Of a stretch of DNA of 64,000 nt, positions 41,654 to 50,736 are shown piece after piece. How positions within the stretch are numbered: the first letter of the stretch is position 1; each line of letters starts with the position of its first letter. Made by a program: the position numbers and the translations under genes. The notes below the pieces were generated by a model, which did not search any database, was not told where the DNA came from, and saw only the letters and a list, made by a program, of their open reading frames with translations. Source of the stretch: Hymenobacter tibetensis (GTDB lineage Bacteria; Bacteroidota; Bacteroidia; Cytophagales; Hymenobacteraceae); NCBI RefSeq assembly GCF_022827545.1, contig NZ_CP094669.1, positions 2,012,001 to 2,076,000 of the forward strand, written 5' to 3'.

Positions 41654-42697
41654 ATGAGCATCACCAAAGAAAACACTCTAGCGCAGCCGGTTGGCATTAC
41701 GCTGGAGCGCTACATCATGCGCAAGCAGGCGGAATTTCCGTTTGCTACCGGCGAGTTGTCGCAGCTGCTGCGCGACCTAGCACTTGCCGGCAAAATTGTG
41801 CACCGCGACGTGAACCGGGCTGGTCTGGCCGACATCACGGGCGGAATGGGTACCCAAAATGTGCAAGGCGAGAACCAGAAAAAGCTGGACATGGAAGCCC
41901 ATATCCGGTTTGTACGGGCCCTGAAAAATGGCCGCGAAACATGCGCTATTCTGTCGGAAGAAGAAGCGGAAATCATTCATACCGATAATGATTCCGGCAA
42001 CTACGTGGTGGCCATGGACCCTCTAGATGGGTCGTCGAACATCGACGTGAACGTGAGCATTGGTACGCTGTTCAGCATCTACCGCCGCATCACGCCGCCG
42101 GGCTCCAAGGCCACGGCCGCCGATTTCCTGCAAGGCGGCCGCCGGCAGGTAGCCGCCGGCTACATCTTGTATGGCTCCAGCACCATGTTCGTGTACACCA
42201 CCGGCCACGGCGTCATGGGCTTCACGTACGAGCAGTCATTGGGCGAGTTTTTCCTTTCGCACCCCGATATTCGGGTACCGCAGGACGGCACTATTTTCTC
42301 TTGCAACGAAGGCTATTGGTTTGACTATCCGGACTCTATTCGGACGTTCCTGATGGACTGCAAGCGCAAAGAGTATTCCGGCCGTTATATCGGTTCCTTG
42401 GTGGCCGACTATCACCGCAACTTGTTCAACGGGGGCATCTACCTCTATCCGCCCACCAGCAAAAACCCGCGCGGCAAGCTACGTCTGCTCTACGAGTGTT
42501 ACCCGTTGGCCATGCTGATCGAGCAGGCAGGAGGGCAGGCTGTAATATCTGCCACCGAGGCCATCCTCGACATCGTGCCCACGGAACTGCACCAACGGAC
42601 CCCACTCTTCATCGGGTCAACCAATATGGTGCGGGCCCTGGTGGGTGCCGGCGAAACCGTGCCAGCTTCCGGCCAGTTGGTGGCTTCTGCTGGCTAA
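41654..42697 (+). CDS. fbp: Class I fructose-1,6-bisphosphatase
   Basis: The 347-residue enzyme removes phosphate 1 from fructose-1,6-bisphosphate, the committed step of gluconeogenesis. The class I signature DPLDGSSNIDVN with its metal-binding Asp residues is intact. SEEEAE, GYILYGSSTMFVYT and the C-terminal KLRLLYECYPLAMLIEQAGG substrate-binding segment are also present. Growth on pectin yields only pyruvate and triose phosphate, so hexose phosphate must be rebuilt; placing fbp inside the uronate cluster fits this. It is separated from the DUF4440 gene by 127 bases and from the next gene by 45. Confidence 0.95.
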   Translation: MSITKENTLAQPVGITLERYIMRKQAEFPFATGELSQLLRDLALAGKIVHRDVNRAGLADITGGMGTQNVQGENQKKLDMEAHIRFVRALKNGRETCAILSEEEAEIIHTDNDSGNYVVAMDPLDGSSNIDVNVSIGTLFSIYRRITPPGSKATAADFLQGGRRQVAAGYILYGSSTMFVYTTGHGVMGFTYEQSLGEFFLSHPDIRVPQDGTIFSCNEGYWFDYPDSIRTFLMDCKRKEYSGRYIGSLVADYHRNLFNGGIYLYPPTSKNPRGKLRLLYECYPLAMLIEQAGGQAVISATEAILDIVPTELHQRTPLFIGSTNMVRALVGAGETVPASGQLVASAG

Positions 42698-42742
42698 GAA
42701 AAAGTTAACTAGTTCCGAGTGTCTACTTCCAATTCCCATCCC

Positions 42743-44095
42743 ATGAACGCAAACCACTACGATTCTTCGCGGCGCGATTTTCTACAGAAATCTGCGCTGG
42801 CTACGGCGGGGCTGCTGACCCCGCTGCCACTTACTGTGCTTGGAGCGCCTGCGGCCAAGCGGCGGGTTGCAATGGTCGGGACGGGCCACCGCGGTACCAG
42901 CATGTGGGGCAAACTGCTACTGGAAGAGCACCGCGACGTAATTGAGTTTGTGGGCCTCTGCGACAGCAACAAAGGCCGGCTTGAAACCGCCAAGAAGCTA
43001 CTGGGCGTTTCGTGCCCCACCTACACCGACTTCGAGACGATGATGCGGCAGGCCAAGCCGGAAACCCTTATCGTGACCACCGTGGATGCTACCCACGACC
43101 AGTTCATCATCAAGGGCATGGAAATGGGAGCCAACATTGTGTCGGAGAAGCCCATGACCACCGACGAAACCAAGTGCCAAGCTATTTTGGATGCCGAAAA
43201 GCGGACGGGCAAGAAAGTAACCGTTACGTTCAACTACCGCTATTCGCCCCACCGCCAGAAAATCTACGATTTGCTCCGCAAGGACACCATCGGCAAGATT
43301 ACGTCGGTTGATTTTCACTGGTACCTCGACAACAGCCACGGCGCCGACTACTTCCGCCGCTGGCACCGCCTGACCGAGAAAAGTGGCTCGCTGTGGGTAC
43401 ACAAGGCCAGCCATCATTTCGACTTGCTGAACTGGTGGCTGGAGTCAGAACCTGAAACGGTGTACGCGAAAGGGGCTCTGGAAAACTACGGCAAGAACGG
43501 GCCATTCCGCTTCAGCAACTGCCGGCCCTGTCCGCACAAAGCCAAATGCCCCTACTACTGGGACATGACCAAGGATGCGCGCCTGATGGCCCTGTACGCT
43601 GCCAACGAGCAATACGACGGGTATCTGCGGGACGGCTGTGTGTACAAAGAAGACATTAACATCTACGACAAGATGGCGGCGACCATCGCCTATGCCAATG
43701 GTGTGCAAGTCAGCTATTCGCTCACTACCTACTCGCCCTACGAAGGGTACCGCATTGCTTTCAATGGTACTAAAGGTCGTATAGAGGCCTGGATCAAGGA
43801 AAGTGGCGCCATGAAAATGGAGCCGTACGACGAAATCATGGTGTCGCGCAATTTTGGCAAGGTCGAATACATCCAGGTACCGCAAGCCGAAGGCCACGGC
43901 GGCGGCGACAAACTGCTGCGCGCCCAGCTTTTCCGGCACCCCGAAGCAACCGACACGTTCCGCCAAGCGGCCGGCAGCCGCGACGGAGCCATGGCTATTC
44001 TGGTAGGAGTGGCCGCCCGCAAAAGCATAGCGAGTGGGCAAGCCGTCCGCATTGCCGACCTGACCGATCTTAAGCCCGTGGCTATCAAAGCCTAA
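42743..44095 (+). CDS. Tat-exported Gfo/Idh/MocA-family oxidoreductase with Cys cluster
   Basis: The 450-residue protein has a twin-arginine signal at residues 10-14 (RRDFL) followed by a hydrophobic stretch, so it is exported folded, with its nucleotide bound. The Rossmann domain (AMVGTGHRGTSMWG, GLCDSNKGRLETAKKL, SEKPMTTDE) and the Gfo/Idh C-terminal domain (FNYRYSPHR, FHWYLDNSHGADYFRRWHR) are complete. An insert carries Cys260-x2-Cys263-x5-Cys269 and Cys299, a possible metal site. Tat-exported members include GH109-type glycosidases that use NAD transiently, so a glycan-active role is possible. The substrate is unknown. A GTG eight codons upstream is less likely as start. Confidence 0.85.
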   Translation: MNANHYDSSRRDFLQKSALATAGLLTPLPLTVLGAPAAKRRVAMVGTGHRGTSMWGKLLLEEHRDVIEFVGLCDSNKGRLETAKKLLGVSCPTYTDFETMMRQAKPETLIVTTVDATHDQFIIKGMEMGANIVSEKPMTTDETKCQAILDAEKRTGKKVTVTFNYRYSPHRQKIYDLLRKDTIGKITSVDFHWYLDNSHGADYFRRWHRLTEKSGSLWVHKASHHFDLLNWWLESEPETVYAKGALENYGKNGPFRFSNCRPCPHKAKCPYYWDMTKDARLMALYAANEQYDGYLRDGCVYKEDINIYDKMAATIAYANGVQVSYSLTTYSPYEGYRIAFNGTKGRIEAWIKESGAMKMEPYDEIMVSRNFGKVEYIQVPQAEGHGGGDKLLRAQLFRHPEATDTFRQAAGSRDGAMAILVGVAARKSIASGQAVRIADLTDLKPVAIKA

Positions 44096-44258
44096 TGGGC
44101 AAGCTTTGTTGACTTGCGCTGATAGGTTGGCAGACGTCAGCCAGGTATCTCGCTTACACGAATTGCGGAAAGCGTCTCGTCTTCATTGAAATCATTCTTT
44201 TCTACTTTGCTTTGGGAACAGGGCTGACCTCAACTTTCCAACCTGTTCCTTCCTTCTC

Positions 44259-45797
44259 ATGCCTAAACTTATTTCGCCTCAAGTGGAGTTCAGCGGGTTG
44301 CTGAGCCAGATGAAAGCCGCCACGCCAGAAGTTTTCTCGCCGGACGGCAAGGTGCTGAACCTGATGGAAGGCCGCTGGCAGGAAGCTGGCACGCCCCGCG
44401 AATTCGTTTCGCCCATTGATGGCAGCGAGCTGGGCGTGATGCCGATGCTGAACCGCGAAACGGCACTGCGGGCCGTGGAATTTGCCAAAGCCGAAGCCTC
44501 CACGTGGGCCGCCACCGACCTCGACGAGCGCAAACGCCGCGTACAGGACTGCCTCAACCAGTTGCGGGAGCAAGTCGAACTGACGGCCAAGCTCATCATG
44601 TGGGAAATCGGGAAAACCTACAAGTTGGGCTTCACCGACATTGACCGCGCCATTGAAGGCGTGCAATGGTACATCGACAACATTGAAGGTATGCTGGGCC
44701 AGCGCAAGCCGCTTGGGCTGGTGAGCAACATTGCCAGCTGGAACTACCCCATGTCGGTGCTGCTGCACGCAGTGCTGGTGCAGGTGCTGGCCGGCAACTC
44801 CGTTATTGCCAAAACTCCCACCGATGGAGGCTTTATTTCTTTGAGTCTGACGTTTGCTATTGCCCGCCGCTGCGGCTTGCCCGTGACGCTGGTTAGTGGC
44901 TCGGGCGGGGAGCTGAGCGACGTGCTGGTGAAGCATGATGCCATTGACTGCCTGAGCTTTGTGGGTGGCCGCTACAACGGCCGCAACATTGCCGACGCCC
45001 TGAGTTCGGTGCACAAGCGCTACATGTTGGAAATGGAAGGCGTAAATACCTATGGCATCTGGGACTACTCGGATTGGAACGGCTTGGCCGACCAACTCAA
45101 AAAGGGCTACGACTACGGCAAGCAGCGGTGCACGGCCTACGTGCGTTTTGTAGTGGAGCGTCGGTTGTTTCCGCAGTTCTTGGAAACCTACTGGGAGGCT
45201 ATCCGCAATTTGAAGGTGGGCAATCCTACGCTCGTTGACGCACCCAACGACCCGCTGCCAGACTTGGCGTTCGGGCCCGTTATCAATGCTACGCAGGCCC
45301 AGGAGCTGGACCGCCTCTACGCCAACGCGCTGAAAACAGGTGCTACGCCTATCTACGAAGGCAAGCTCGATGAGTCGTTGTTCTTGCCCGGCCAGGACCG
45401 CTCCGCCTACCGTGCGCCGCGTGCCCTCGTGAACCTACCCCGCCAAAGCGAACTGTACTTCAAAGAGCCCTTCGGCCCGATTGACAGCATTGTGCTCGTA
45501 GACCGGGTGGAAGAGCTAGTAGGCGAGATGAACATCAGCAACGGCGCCCTAGTAGCGGCCGTAGCCAGCGACGACCAGAAGTGGGCTGCTCGCACCGCCA
45601 AGGAGGTACGCGCCTTTAAAGTGGGCATCAACAAACTCCGCTCCCGCGGCGACCGGGAAGAGGTGTTTGGGGGCCTCGGCGAATCTTGGAAAGGGGCCTT
45701 CGTGGGCGGGGCTCTCTTGGTGGAAGCCGTAACCGAAGGCGACAAACCTATACTCGGCAACTTCGCCGAAGCCCTGCTGCTACCAGAGAGAATCTAA
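44259..45797 (+). CDS. Aldehyde dehydrogenase-family protein
   Basis: The 512-residue protein belongs to the NAD(P)-dependent aldehyde dehydrogenase superfamily. The catalytic cysteine is Cys291 (YGKQRCTAYV), the general base Glu258 lies in LEMEGVN, where most families have ELGG, and the oxyanion Asn is in ASWNYPMSVL. FKEPFGPIDSI near the C-terminus corresponds to the usual KEEIFGPV motif. It could oxidise a uronate- or rhamnose-derived aldehyde such as lactaldehyde or a ketoglutarate semialdehyde, but no motif fixes this. It is the last gene of the uronate cluster, 163 bases after the oxidoreductase gene, and ends at a strong terminator. Confidence 0.82.
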   Translation: MPKLISPQVEFSGLLSQMKAATPEVFSPDGKVLNLMEGRWQEAGTPREFVSPIDGSELGVMPMLNRETALRAVEFAKAEASTWAATDLDERKRRVQDCLNQLREQVELTAKLIMWEIGKTYKLGFTDIDRAIEGVQWYIDNIEGMLGQRKPLGLVSNIASWNYPMSVLLHAVLVQVLAGNSVIAKTPTDGGFISLSLTFAIARRCGLPVTLVSGSGGELSDVLVKHDAIDCLSFVGGRYNGRNIADALSSVHKRYMLEMEGVNTYGIWDYSDWNGLADQLKKGYDYGKQRCTAYVRFVVERRLFPQFLETYWEAIRNLKVGNPTLVDAPNDPLPDLAFGPVINATQAQELDRLYANALKTGATPIYEGKLDESLFLPGQDRSAYRAPRALVNLPRQSELYFKEPFGPIDSIVLVDRVEELVGEMNISNGALVAAVASDDQKWAARTAKEVRAFKVGINKLRSRGDREEVFGGLGESWKGAFVGGALLVEAVTEGDKPILGNFAEALLLPERI

Positions 45798-45828
45798 CGG
45801 CAGTAAAAGCCACTGTTTTTAGCAACCG

Positions 45829-45902
45829 AAAGGCTCTGCTGCTCGCCTCTTTACACGCCGTAATTACGAACCGTGTTAGGAAGGCGAGTAGCAGAGCCTT
45901 TT
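45829..45902. terminator. Bidirectional terminator, 19-bp stem with one wobble
   Basis: Arms 45829-45847 and 45883-45902 pair over AAAGGCTCTGCT and CTCGCC. It closes the uronate cluster and its right arm runs into the stop codon of the convergent 2H phosphoesterase gene. Confidence 0.7.
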
Positions 45903-46449
45903 ATGCGTTAGTTTCTGCTTCCCTTTTGAAATCAAACAGCTGCAACGACTGCCAGGGGCCGTTGCGGTAAGCCCACAGGTGCAAGCCCGTACCCGTTGTT
46001 TCGAAGGGCTGAAAATCAGCAGCCAACTGCTGGTGCAAGGTGCGGGCAACGGCCGGATCCACTTTGTTTTGTACGGTGACGTGCGGATTGAGCCTTTGCT
46101 GATCTTGGGGCGTGAGGTGGGCCTGCCACGTGGTTTGCATGGCACGGTGCAGGGCTTGTAGCGGCGCACATTCCAGCACGTAGGCCACACCCCGGCCCAT
46201 GAACCGCAACCCCGTGACGGCCAGGGGCAGAGGTGCCTGTGCAGCAGCTATCTGTCCCAGGTACTCGGTAAGAGCAATGTATTCGGCGCCCGGCAGGTGG
46301 TGGAATAGCGTGAGGTGGGCCCCCAGGAAGTTGCGTTGCTTGGGAAAGTGCTGCTGCCGCAACTCGTCGAAGAAAAGCTGTGCTTCTGGCTCTAGGGCCA
46401 AAGTCAGGATGAGGGCAGTGTCGGCGGTAACCGAAGAAGAAGTAGGCAT
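45901..46449 (-). CDS. 2'-5' RNA ligase / cyclic phosphodiesterase-like (2H) protein
   Basis: The 182-residue protein has the two H-x-T motifs that define the 2H phosphoesterase fold: His45-Leu-Thr47 in AHLTLFHHL and His123-Val-Thr125 in NPHVTVQNKV. Both are intact, so it should be catalytically able. The family includes bacterial LigT/ThpR proteins that act on 2',5'-linked or 2',3'-cyclic phosphates in RNA or ADP-ribose derivatives; the physiological substrate is generally unknown. Length is typical. It is divergent from the phzF-like gene and convergent with the aldehyde dehydrogenase gene. Confidence 0.83.
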   Translation of the reverse strand: MPTSSSVTADTALILTLALEPEAQLFFDELRQQHFPKQRNFLGAHLTLFHHLPGAEYIALTEYLGQIAAAQAPLPLAVTGLRFMGRGVAYVLECAPLQALHRAMQTTWQAHLTPQDQQRLNPHVTVQNKVDPAVARTLHQQLAADFQPFETTGTGLHLWAYRNGPWQSLQLFDFKREAETNA

Positions 46450-46598
46450 GTAGGTAGATACCGTACTTGGTGCCGCGGAGTTGTGGCCTTGTAGAGTAGA
46501 GGCTCAACTGCCGCCCATAAAACCGCACCAGAAGTGCCCGACAATATTTAGCTTCGTTGCCTTATCGGCCGTGTGGCCATTTACCTACCTGCTTTGCC

Positions 46599-47393
46599 AT
46601 GAACTTGCCTATTTATCAGGTCGATGCCTTTTCCGACCGCCCTTTTGCTGGCAACCCGGCGGCCGTATGCCCGCTGGAAAGCTGGCTGCCTGCTGATGCA
46701 ATGCAGGCCATAGCCGCCGAAAATAATTTGGCTGAAACGGCCTTTTTCATTCCGAAAACCGGTAACGAATACGAAATCCGCTGGTTTACCCCGGCCGTGG
46801 AAGTGGAGCTGTGCGGCCACGCTACCCTAGCTTCGGCGCATGTGCTGCACCAGCATCTGGGCTTCCAGGGCGAAGAAATAGTATTTCACTCCCAGAGCGG
46901 CCCACTGCGTGTGTCGCGCGAAACCAACGGCCGCCTTACCCTGGATTTCCCGAGCCGCCCGCCCCAGCCGCTAGCCACTCACCCCGATGGGTTGCTTGAT
47001 GGCCTCGGCGCTACGCCCTTACAAGTGCTGGCCGGTCCTGACTTGGTGGCCCTGTTTGCCACGGAAGCCGAGGTGCTGGCCATCAAACCCAACCAACTGC
47101 AACTAGCTCGAGTGGAATACCGCGCTGTCATCGTTACGGCCCCGGCCGCCGATACCGAAACCGACTTTGTCTCCCGTTTCTTTGGTCCGCGGGTGGGCGT
47201 GCCCGAAGACCCGGTGACGGGCTCGGCGCATACTACGCTTATTCCGTACTGGGCCGAGAAGCTGGGCAAAACCACTCTTAAAGCCCGGCAGGTATCGGCC
47301 CGTGGTGGTGAGCTGTGGTGCGAGCTGCGCGGAGAACGAGTGCGCATCAGCGGCTATGCCGTTACGTATTTGCGGGGCGAAATCAACGTGTAG
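46599..47393 (+). CDS. PhzF-family isomerase/epimerase
   Basis: The 264-residue protein is a member of the PhzF family (diaminopimelate-epimerase-like fold). The family's acid catalyst is Glu46 in NNLAETAFF; other hallmarks are DAFSDRPFAGNPAAVC near the start, EVELCGHATLASAHVL and EDPVTGSAHTTLIPYW. In phenazine producers PhzF isomerises dihydrohydroxyanthranilate, but no other phenazine gene is here, so this is one of the many PhzF-like proteins of unknown substrate. The frame is open from 46557, but the N-terminus MNLPIYQVDAF at 46599 fits the family. Confidence 0.88.
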   Translation: MNLPIYQVDAFSDRPFAGNPAAVCPLESWLPADAMQAIAAENNLAETAFFIPKTGNEYEIRWFTPAVEVELCGHATLASAHVLHQHLGFQGEEIVFHSQSGPLRVSRETNGRLTLDFPSRPPQPLATHPDGLLDGLGATPLQVLAGPDLVALFATEAEVLAIKPNQLQLARVEYRAVIVTAPAADTETDFVSRFFGPRVGVPEDPVTGSAHTTLIPYWAEKLGKTTLKARQVSARGGELWCELRGERVRISGYAVTYLRGEINV

Positions 47394-47444
47394 AAGCACA
47401 AACGTGTTGTTCTCGTTTTCCTACTCCGGCATCTGTCCTTTTCT

Positions 47445-48521
47445 ATGCGTTCTATCTTTTTCGCGACGCTGCTAGCTGGCAGCTTGAGTACAGCTGGCGT
47501 GGCTTTGGCGCAGGCCACCAGCACGGCCGAAGCCCTTGTCCAGGAGGGTATTGCGCTCTACGACCAAGGCCAGTACCAGAAGGCCGTAGTCAGCTACAAT
47601 CAGGCGTTGAAGCTAGAGCCCACCAACAGTACCGCGCTCTACGAATTGGCTCTGACATACAACGCCCTGGGGCGCAATGCCGAAGCAGTGGAACTCTGCA
47701 AACGCCTGCTCAAGCAAAACGCCGACCCTGGCCCGGCGGTGTACGGCACCTATGGTAATGCTTTGGATGGGTTGCACAAGCCGAAGGAGGCCGTCAAGAT
47801 GTACGAGGAAGGCGTCAAGCGGTATCCAAACGAAGGGTCGCTCTACTTCAACTTGGGCATCACGCAGGCCAATAGCCTCAACCAGCTTGACGCCGCCATT
47901 GCGAGTATGCAGCAAGCGGTACGTTGCCGCCCCGAGCACGCTAACTCGCACGCGGCGCTGGCCGAACTGACGCTGGCCCAAGGCAACCGGATTCCGGCGC
48001 TGCTTGAAACCATGCGACTGCTGCAGCTAGAGCCGCAAAGCAAGCGTGCTGAAGCCTGTTTGGTGCGGCTGGACAAGATGATGGGGCAGGGAGTAAAGCA
48101 AACCGGCGAGAAAAGCGTCACTATCAGCTTGGCGCAGGCGCCTGTGGCTGATGCCAACCGCAAGAACAGCAAGCCCGATAATTTTGCTGGCATGGACCTG
48201 CTGCTAACCATGGCCACGGCCCTCGACCTCGACGAAAAAAACAAGAATAAACCGTCGAGCGAACGGCTGCTTGAAAAGCTAACCACGCTTTGCCGGGCTA
48301 TGGGCGAAGCAGAGGCCACCCAACGAGTGGGGTTTGTGTGGCAGCATTATGCACCTTACTTCGTTGCGCTTGAAAAGCAAGGCCACTTGCCGGCACTGGT
48401 TTATAGCATACAGGCGGCCCGCGCCGAAGCGCTACCTGAAGTACAAGCCTGGCTAACTCAGCACCCGACCCAAGTGGAGGCGCTGCAAGAATGGTCGAGA
48501 ACCTACGCCTGGCCCGAATAG
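47445..48521 (+). CDS. Secreted TPR-repeat protein
   Basis: The 358-residue protein has a signal peptide (about 1-22, ending VALAQ) and four or five tetratricopeptide repeats between residues 28 and 200 (EALVQEGIALYDQGQYQKAVVSYNQALKLEP is the first; ALYELALTYNALGRNAEAVELCKRLL the second). The C-terminal third is helical without recognisable motif. TPRs mediate protein contacts, so a periplasmic scaffold role is likely. It follows the PhzF gene after 51 bases but has no functional link to it. Strong terminator downstream. Confidence 0.82.
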   Translation: MRSIFFATLLAGSLSTAGVALAQATSTAEALVQEGIALYDQGQYQKAVVSYNQALKLEPTNSTALYELALTYNALGRNAEAVELCKRLLKQNADPGPAVYGTYGNALDGLHKPKEAVKMYEEGVKRYPNEGSLYFNLGITQANSLNQLDAAIASMQQAVRCRPEHANSHAALAELTLAQGNRIPALLETMRLLQLEPQSKRAEACLVRLDKMMGQGVKQTGEKSVTISLAQAPVADANRKNSKPDNFAGMDLLLTMATALDLDEKNKNKPSSERLLEKLTTLCRAMGEAEATQRVGFVWQHYAPYFVALEKQGHLPALVYSIQAARAEALPEVQAWLTQHPTQVEALQEWSRTYAWPE

Positions 48522-48537
48522 TGGGTCGCGCTAGAAC

Positions 48538-48596
48538 AAAAAGCCGGTCCTTGCTGACAGTGGATGCAACACCCTGTTAGCAAGGACCGGCTTTTT
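48538..48596. terminator. Bidirectional terminator, 23-bp stem with one wobble
   Basis: Arms 48538-48560 and 48574-48596 share AAAAAGCCGGTCCTTGCT and complement, flanked by A5 and T5 runs on the two sides. It separates the TPR gene from the convergent envelope operon. Confidence 0.85.
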
Positions 48597-48622
48597 ATAG
48601 CGCCACCTACTTCCGCAACGGC

Positions 48623-49318
48623 TTAGCGCAAGGCTACCCCAATCTTGAAGCCAGCAGGAAAGTAGAACCCTTCGTGGCCGTAGTTGGAAGGACCAGATTT
48701 GTATTGGCTGCTTACTTTTTCTGACCCAACGCGGCTGTGGCTGGTGCGCCACCCAGCACCCGCATACAAATCAACAAACACCCGGCCCGGAAGCAGCGGC
48801 GCCTGGTAGCCCACTTGCACAGTAGCCCCGTAGCGGTTGATTTTTTCGCGCCGCTCGTTGACGTACTGCTGCTGCGGCAGTCCGGTGGGACCAATAACTT
48901 CTTGCCAGCCCAGCTCGTCGGCTGATACCACAAAATGCTGAAAAGTGGGCCCGTAGCTTATGTAGGAGCCGGCGGGGTATCCTGCTTTGGTGGCCCCCAA
49001 GTAGCGGCGGTGCACTACCTGCAGCCCCACTCCGCGCACCTTTTCGGGGTGCTCGGTTAGGGAAGGGGCCTTGGGCGAGGACCGGTCAGGCTGACCGGTG
49101 AGCCCATAATATACCTGTGGGGTGAAGGCAAGGCTTTGGCCCGCCCGCTGGTACCAAGGCTGCTCTACCTCCAGCCAATAGCCACTCACCACCACATATT
49201 GCGGGGTGAACTTCACCAGCAAGGTCCGCTCAGGAGTTGCGCTCTGGGCCTGCACGCCCACCGACAAGCACAGCAGCGGCAGCCACCTACTTCGGCAAAT
49301 CAAACGAGCCACTCCCAT
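48623..49318 (-). CDS. Predicted outer-membrane beta-barrel protein
   Basis: The 231-residue protein has a signal peptide (to about residue 25, VGVQAQS) and alternating hydrophobic/polar strands rich in Tyr, Gly and Val: FTPQVYYGLTG, RGVGLQVVHRRYL, YISYGPTFQHFVV, GATVQVGYQAPL, VFVDLYAGAGWR. It ends in GFKIGVALR. This pattern fits an eight-to-ten-strand outer-membrane barrel. No named family is recognised. Its ATG overlaps the stop of the upstream LVIVD-repeat gene by one base (TAATG), so they form an operon and are probably translationally coupled. Confidence 0.7.
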   Translation of the reverse strand: MGVARLICRSRWLPLLCLSVGVQAQSATPERTLLVKFTPQYVVVSGYWLEVEQPWYQRAGQSLAFTPQVYYGLTGQPDRSSPKAPSLTEHPEKVRGVGLQVVHRRYLGATKAGYPAGSYISYGPTFQHFVVSADELGWQEVIGPTGLPQQQYVNERREKINRYGATVQVGYQAPLLPGRVFVDLYAGAGWRTSHSRVGSEKVSSQYKSGPSNYGHEGFYFPAGFKIGVALR

Positions 49319-50583
49319 TACTGCAGCGGATTGATAGGGAGAAAGCTGAGCTGCCTGAGGGTAGCGCCGGTGTAGCTGTACTGATAGAGGCCAGCGGTTC
49401 CAATGGCCATCAGCGTGCCTGCGTCGGGAATCACATCCACCACCTGAATGGGGAACGATTGGGTTTGCTTGAGCACAGGAGCTTCACTGGTATCGAAAAC
49501 TTTCATGCCGTCGCTGTCGCAAACGAACAGCTTGTTGCCATCAACCCCCAAGCCCTGCGGCCCCGACATGGGGTAGGTGCGGGCCAGGCGCGGCTGGCTG
49601 AGCGTAGTCAGGTCGATAACTTGGAGCTGGTTGTCGCCGCCGCCACAGTTGCGGCCGTTGCGCAGCGTCACGTAGGCGTACCGGTCATCCACTACCACTG
49701 GGTCGCAGCTCACAACGTGCTGATAATACGAAACCTGGCGGGGCGACCGAGGCGTAGCAACATCGAAAATGTACATGCCGCGCTGGGTGCCCAGGAACAG
49801 ATAGTGGTCTTTCGGATAGATGGTCTCAACACCGAATTGGAGCTGTACTTTTTGCCCGGGGGCGGGCATAGCAGGGTTAGCGAGATCAAACAAACGCAGG
49901 CTCTGCTCATCTACCGTGTAGAGCGTTTGGTCCAGCACGGCGAAGCGAGCCAACGAACCACCTTTGCCGGCACCAGAAGGAGCCGAAGCAGTGCTGGTAA
50001 CACTGAAGAAATTAGCTCTATCGTTGAACCACCCAATACCACGACGAGGCTGGGTATACTTGACCTTTACTTTCTGCCAGCCTATCACAACGGAGTTGGC
50101 TGGGCGTTTGTCGGCTTGGCAGTCCTCGGGCATTCCGGCTGGCGTAGGCATCGGCAACTCGCGGAAAGCATCCCGCACCCGGCTTTTCACCCGCACGGCT
50201 TCCGGGTTGGTTACGTCGATGGTGACGAGGTCGGGGCCATTGTCGGCATAGAGCAGGTTGCCTTTCAGGGCCATATCTATGTTGCCGGGAATGCGTAGGA
50301 AGCTCACGATGCGCGGATTCGAGGGGTCCTGGTTGTCTATGATATGAATGCCTTCGTAGCGCTCATTGATAAATAGATAGCGCCCTTGCAGATAGATTTT
50401 GCCGGTGTTGTGCATCGGGCGGGCCGGCAGCGCCTCCACTGACTCCTCCAGCACCGTCCGCGACATCATTTGCGGGCAATACCCATCGTAGTATTGAAAA
50501 TCGGGTTCAGGATCCTTTTCAGCGCACGACAACAAGCCCAGCAGCACAAGCCAGCTGAATAGATAGGTAGATATTCTGGCCAT
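49318..50583 (-). CDS. LVIVD-repeat surface lipoprotein
   Basis: The 421-residue lipoprotein has a short signal with lipobox LLSC (Cys20). The mature part is built from beta-propeller-like repeats: GRYLFINERYEGIHIIDNQDPSNPRIV, GNLLYADNGPDLVTIDVTNPEAV, DQTLYTVDEQSLRLFDLANPAMP, DHYLFLGTQRGMYIFDVATPRSP, DRYAYVTLRNGR..LQVIDLTTLSQP and NKLFVCDSDGMKVFDTSEAP. Such LVIVD propellers occur on the cell surface of Bacteroidota; ligands are unknown. First gene of a two-gene operon with the barrel protein. Confidence 0.85.
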   Translation of the reverse strand: MARISTYLFSWLVLLGLLSCAEKDPEPDFQYYDGYCPQMMSRTVLEESVEALPARPMHNTGKIYLQGRYLFINERYEGIHIIDNQDPSNPRIVSFLRIPGNIDMALKGNLLYADNGPDLVTIDVTNPEAVRVKSRVRDAFRELPMPTPAGMPEDCQADKRPANSVVIGWQKVKVKYTQPRRGIGWFNDRANFFSVTSTASAPSGAGKGGSLARFAVLDQTLYTVDEQSLRLFDLANPAMPAPGQKVQLQFGVETIYPKDHYLFLGTQRGMYIFDVATPRSPRQVSYYQHVVSCDPVVVDDRYAYVTLRNGRNCGGGDNQLQVIDLTTLSQPRLARTYPMSGPQGLGVDGNKLFVCDSDGMKVFDTSEAPVLKQTQSFPIQVVDVIPDAGTLMAIGTAGLYQYSYTGATLRQLSFLPINPLQ

Positions 50584-50689
50584 AAAGCAACGAAGTAAAA
50601 GGTGGAGAGGATAAGGCGAGCAACCAAGGCCGCGCCCTGGTCTACTCCTTTAAGAGCCTACCACGTTCTAGGAGGTTGCAAGCCACTAA

Positions 50690-50733
50690 GGATATATAGT
50701 AAAATGTTAGTGGCAGTTGGCTGCACTGTAACA
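50690..50733 (+). repeat. 44-base imperfect direct repeat, left copy
   Basis: Matches 52477-52520 at 34 of 44 positions, with core blocks TAGTGG, AGTTGG and TGCACTG. The pair brackets the glycosyltransferase gene. Confidence 0.6.
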
Positions 50734-50736
50734 TAA

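Noticed and set aside
46599..47393. Phenazine biosynthesis
   Set aside because: Only a PhzF-like protein is present; none of the other phz genes are nearby, so no phenazine pathway is claimed.
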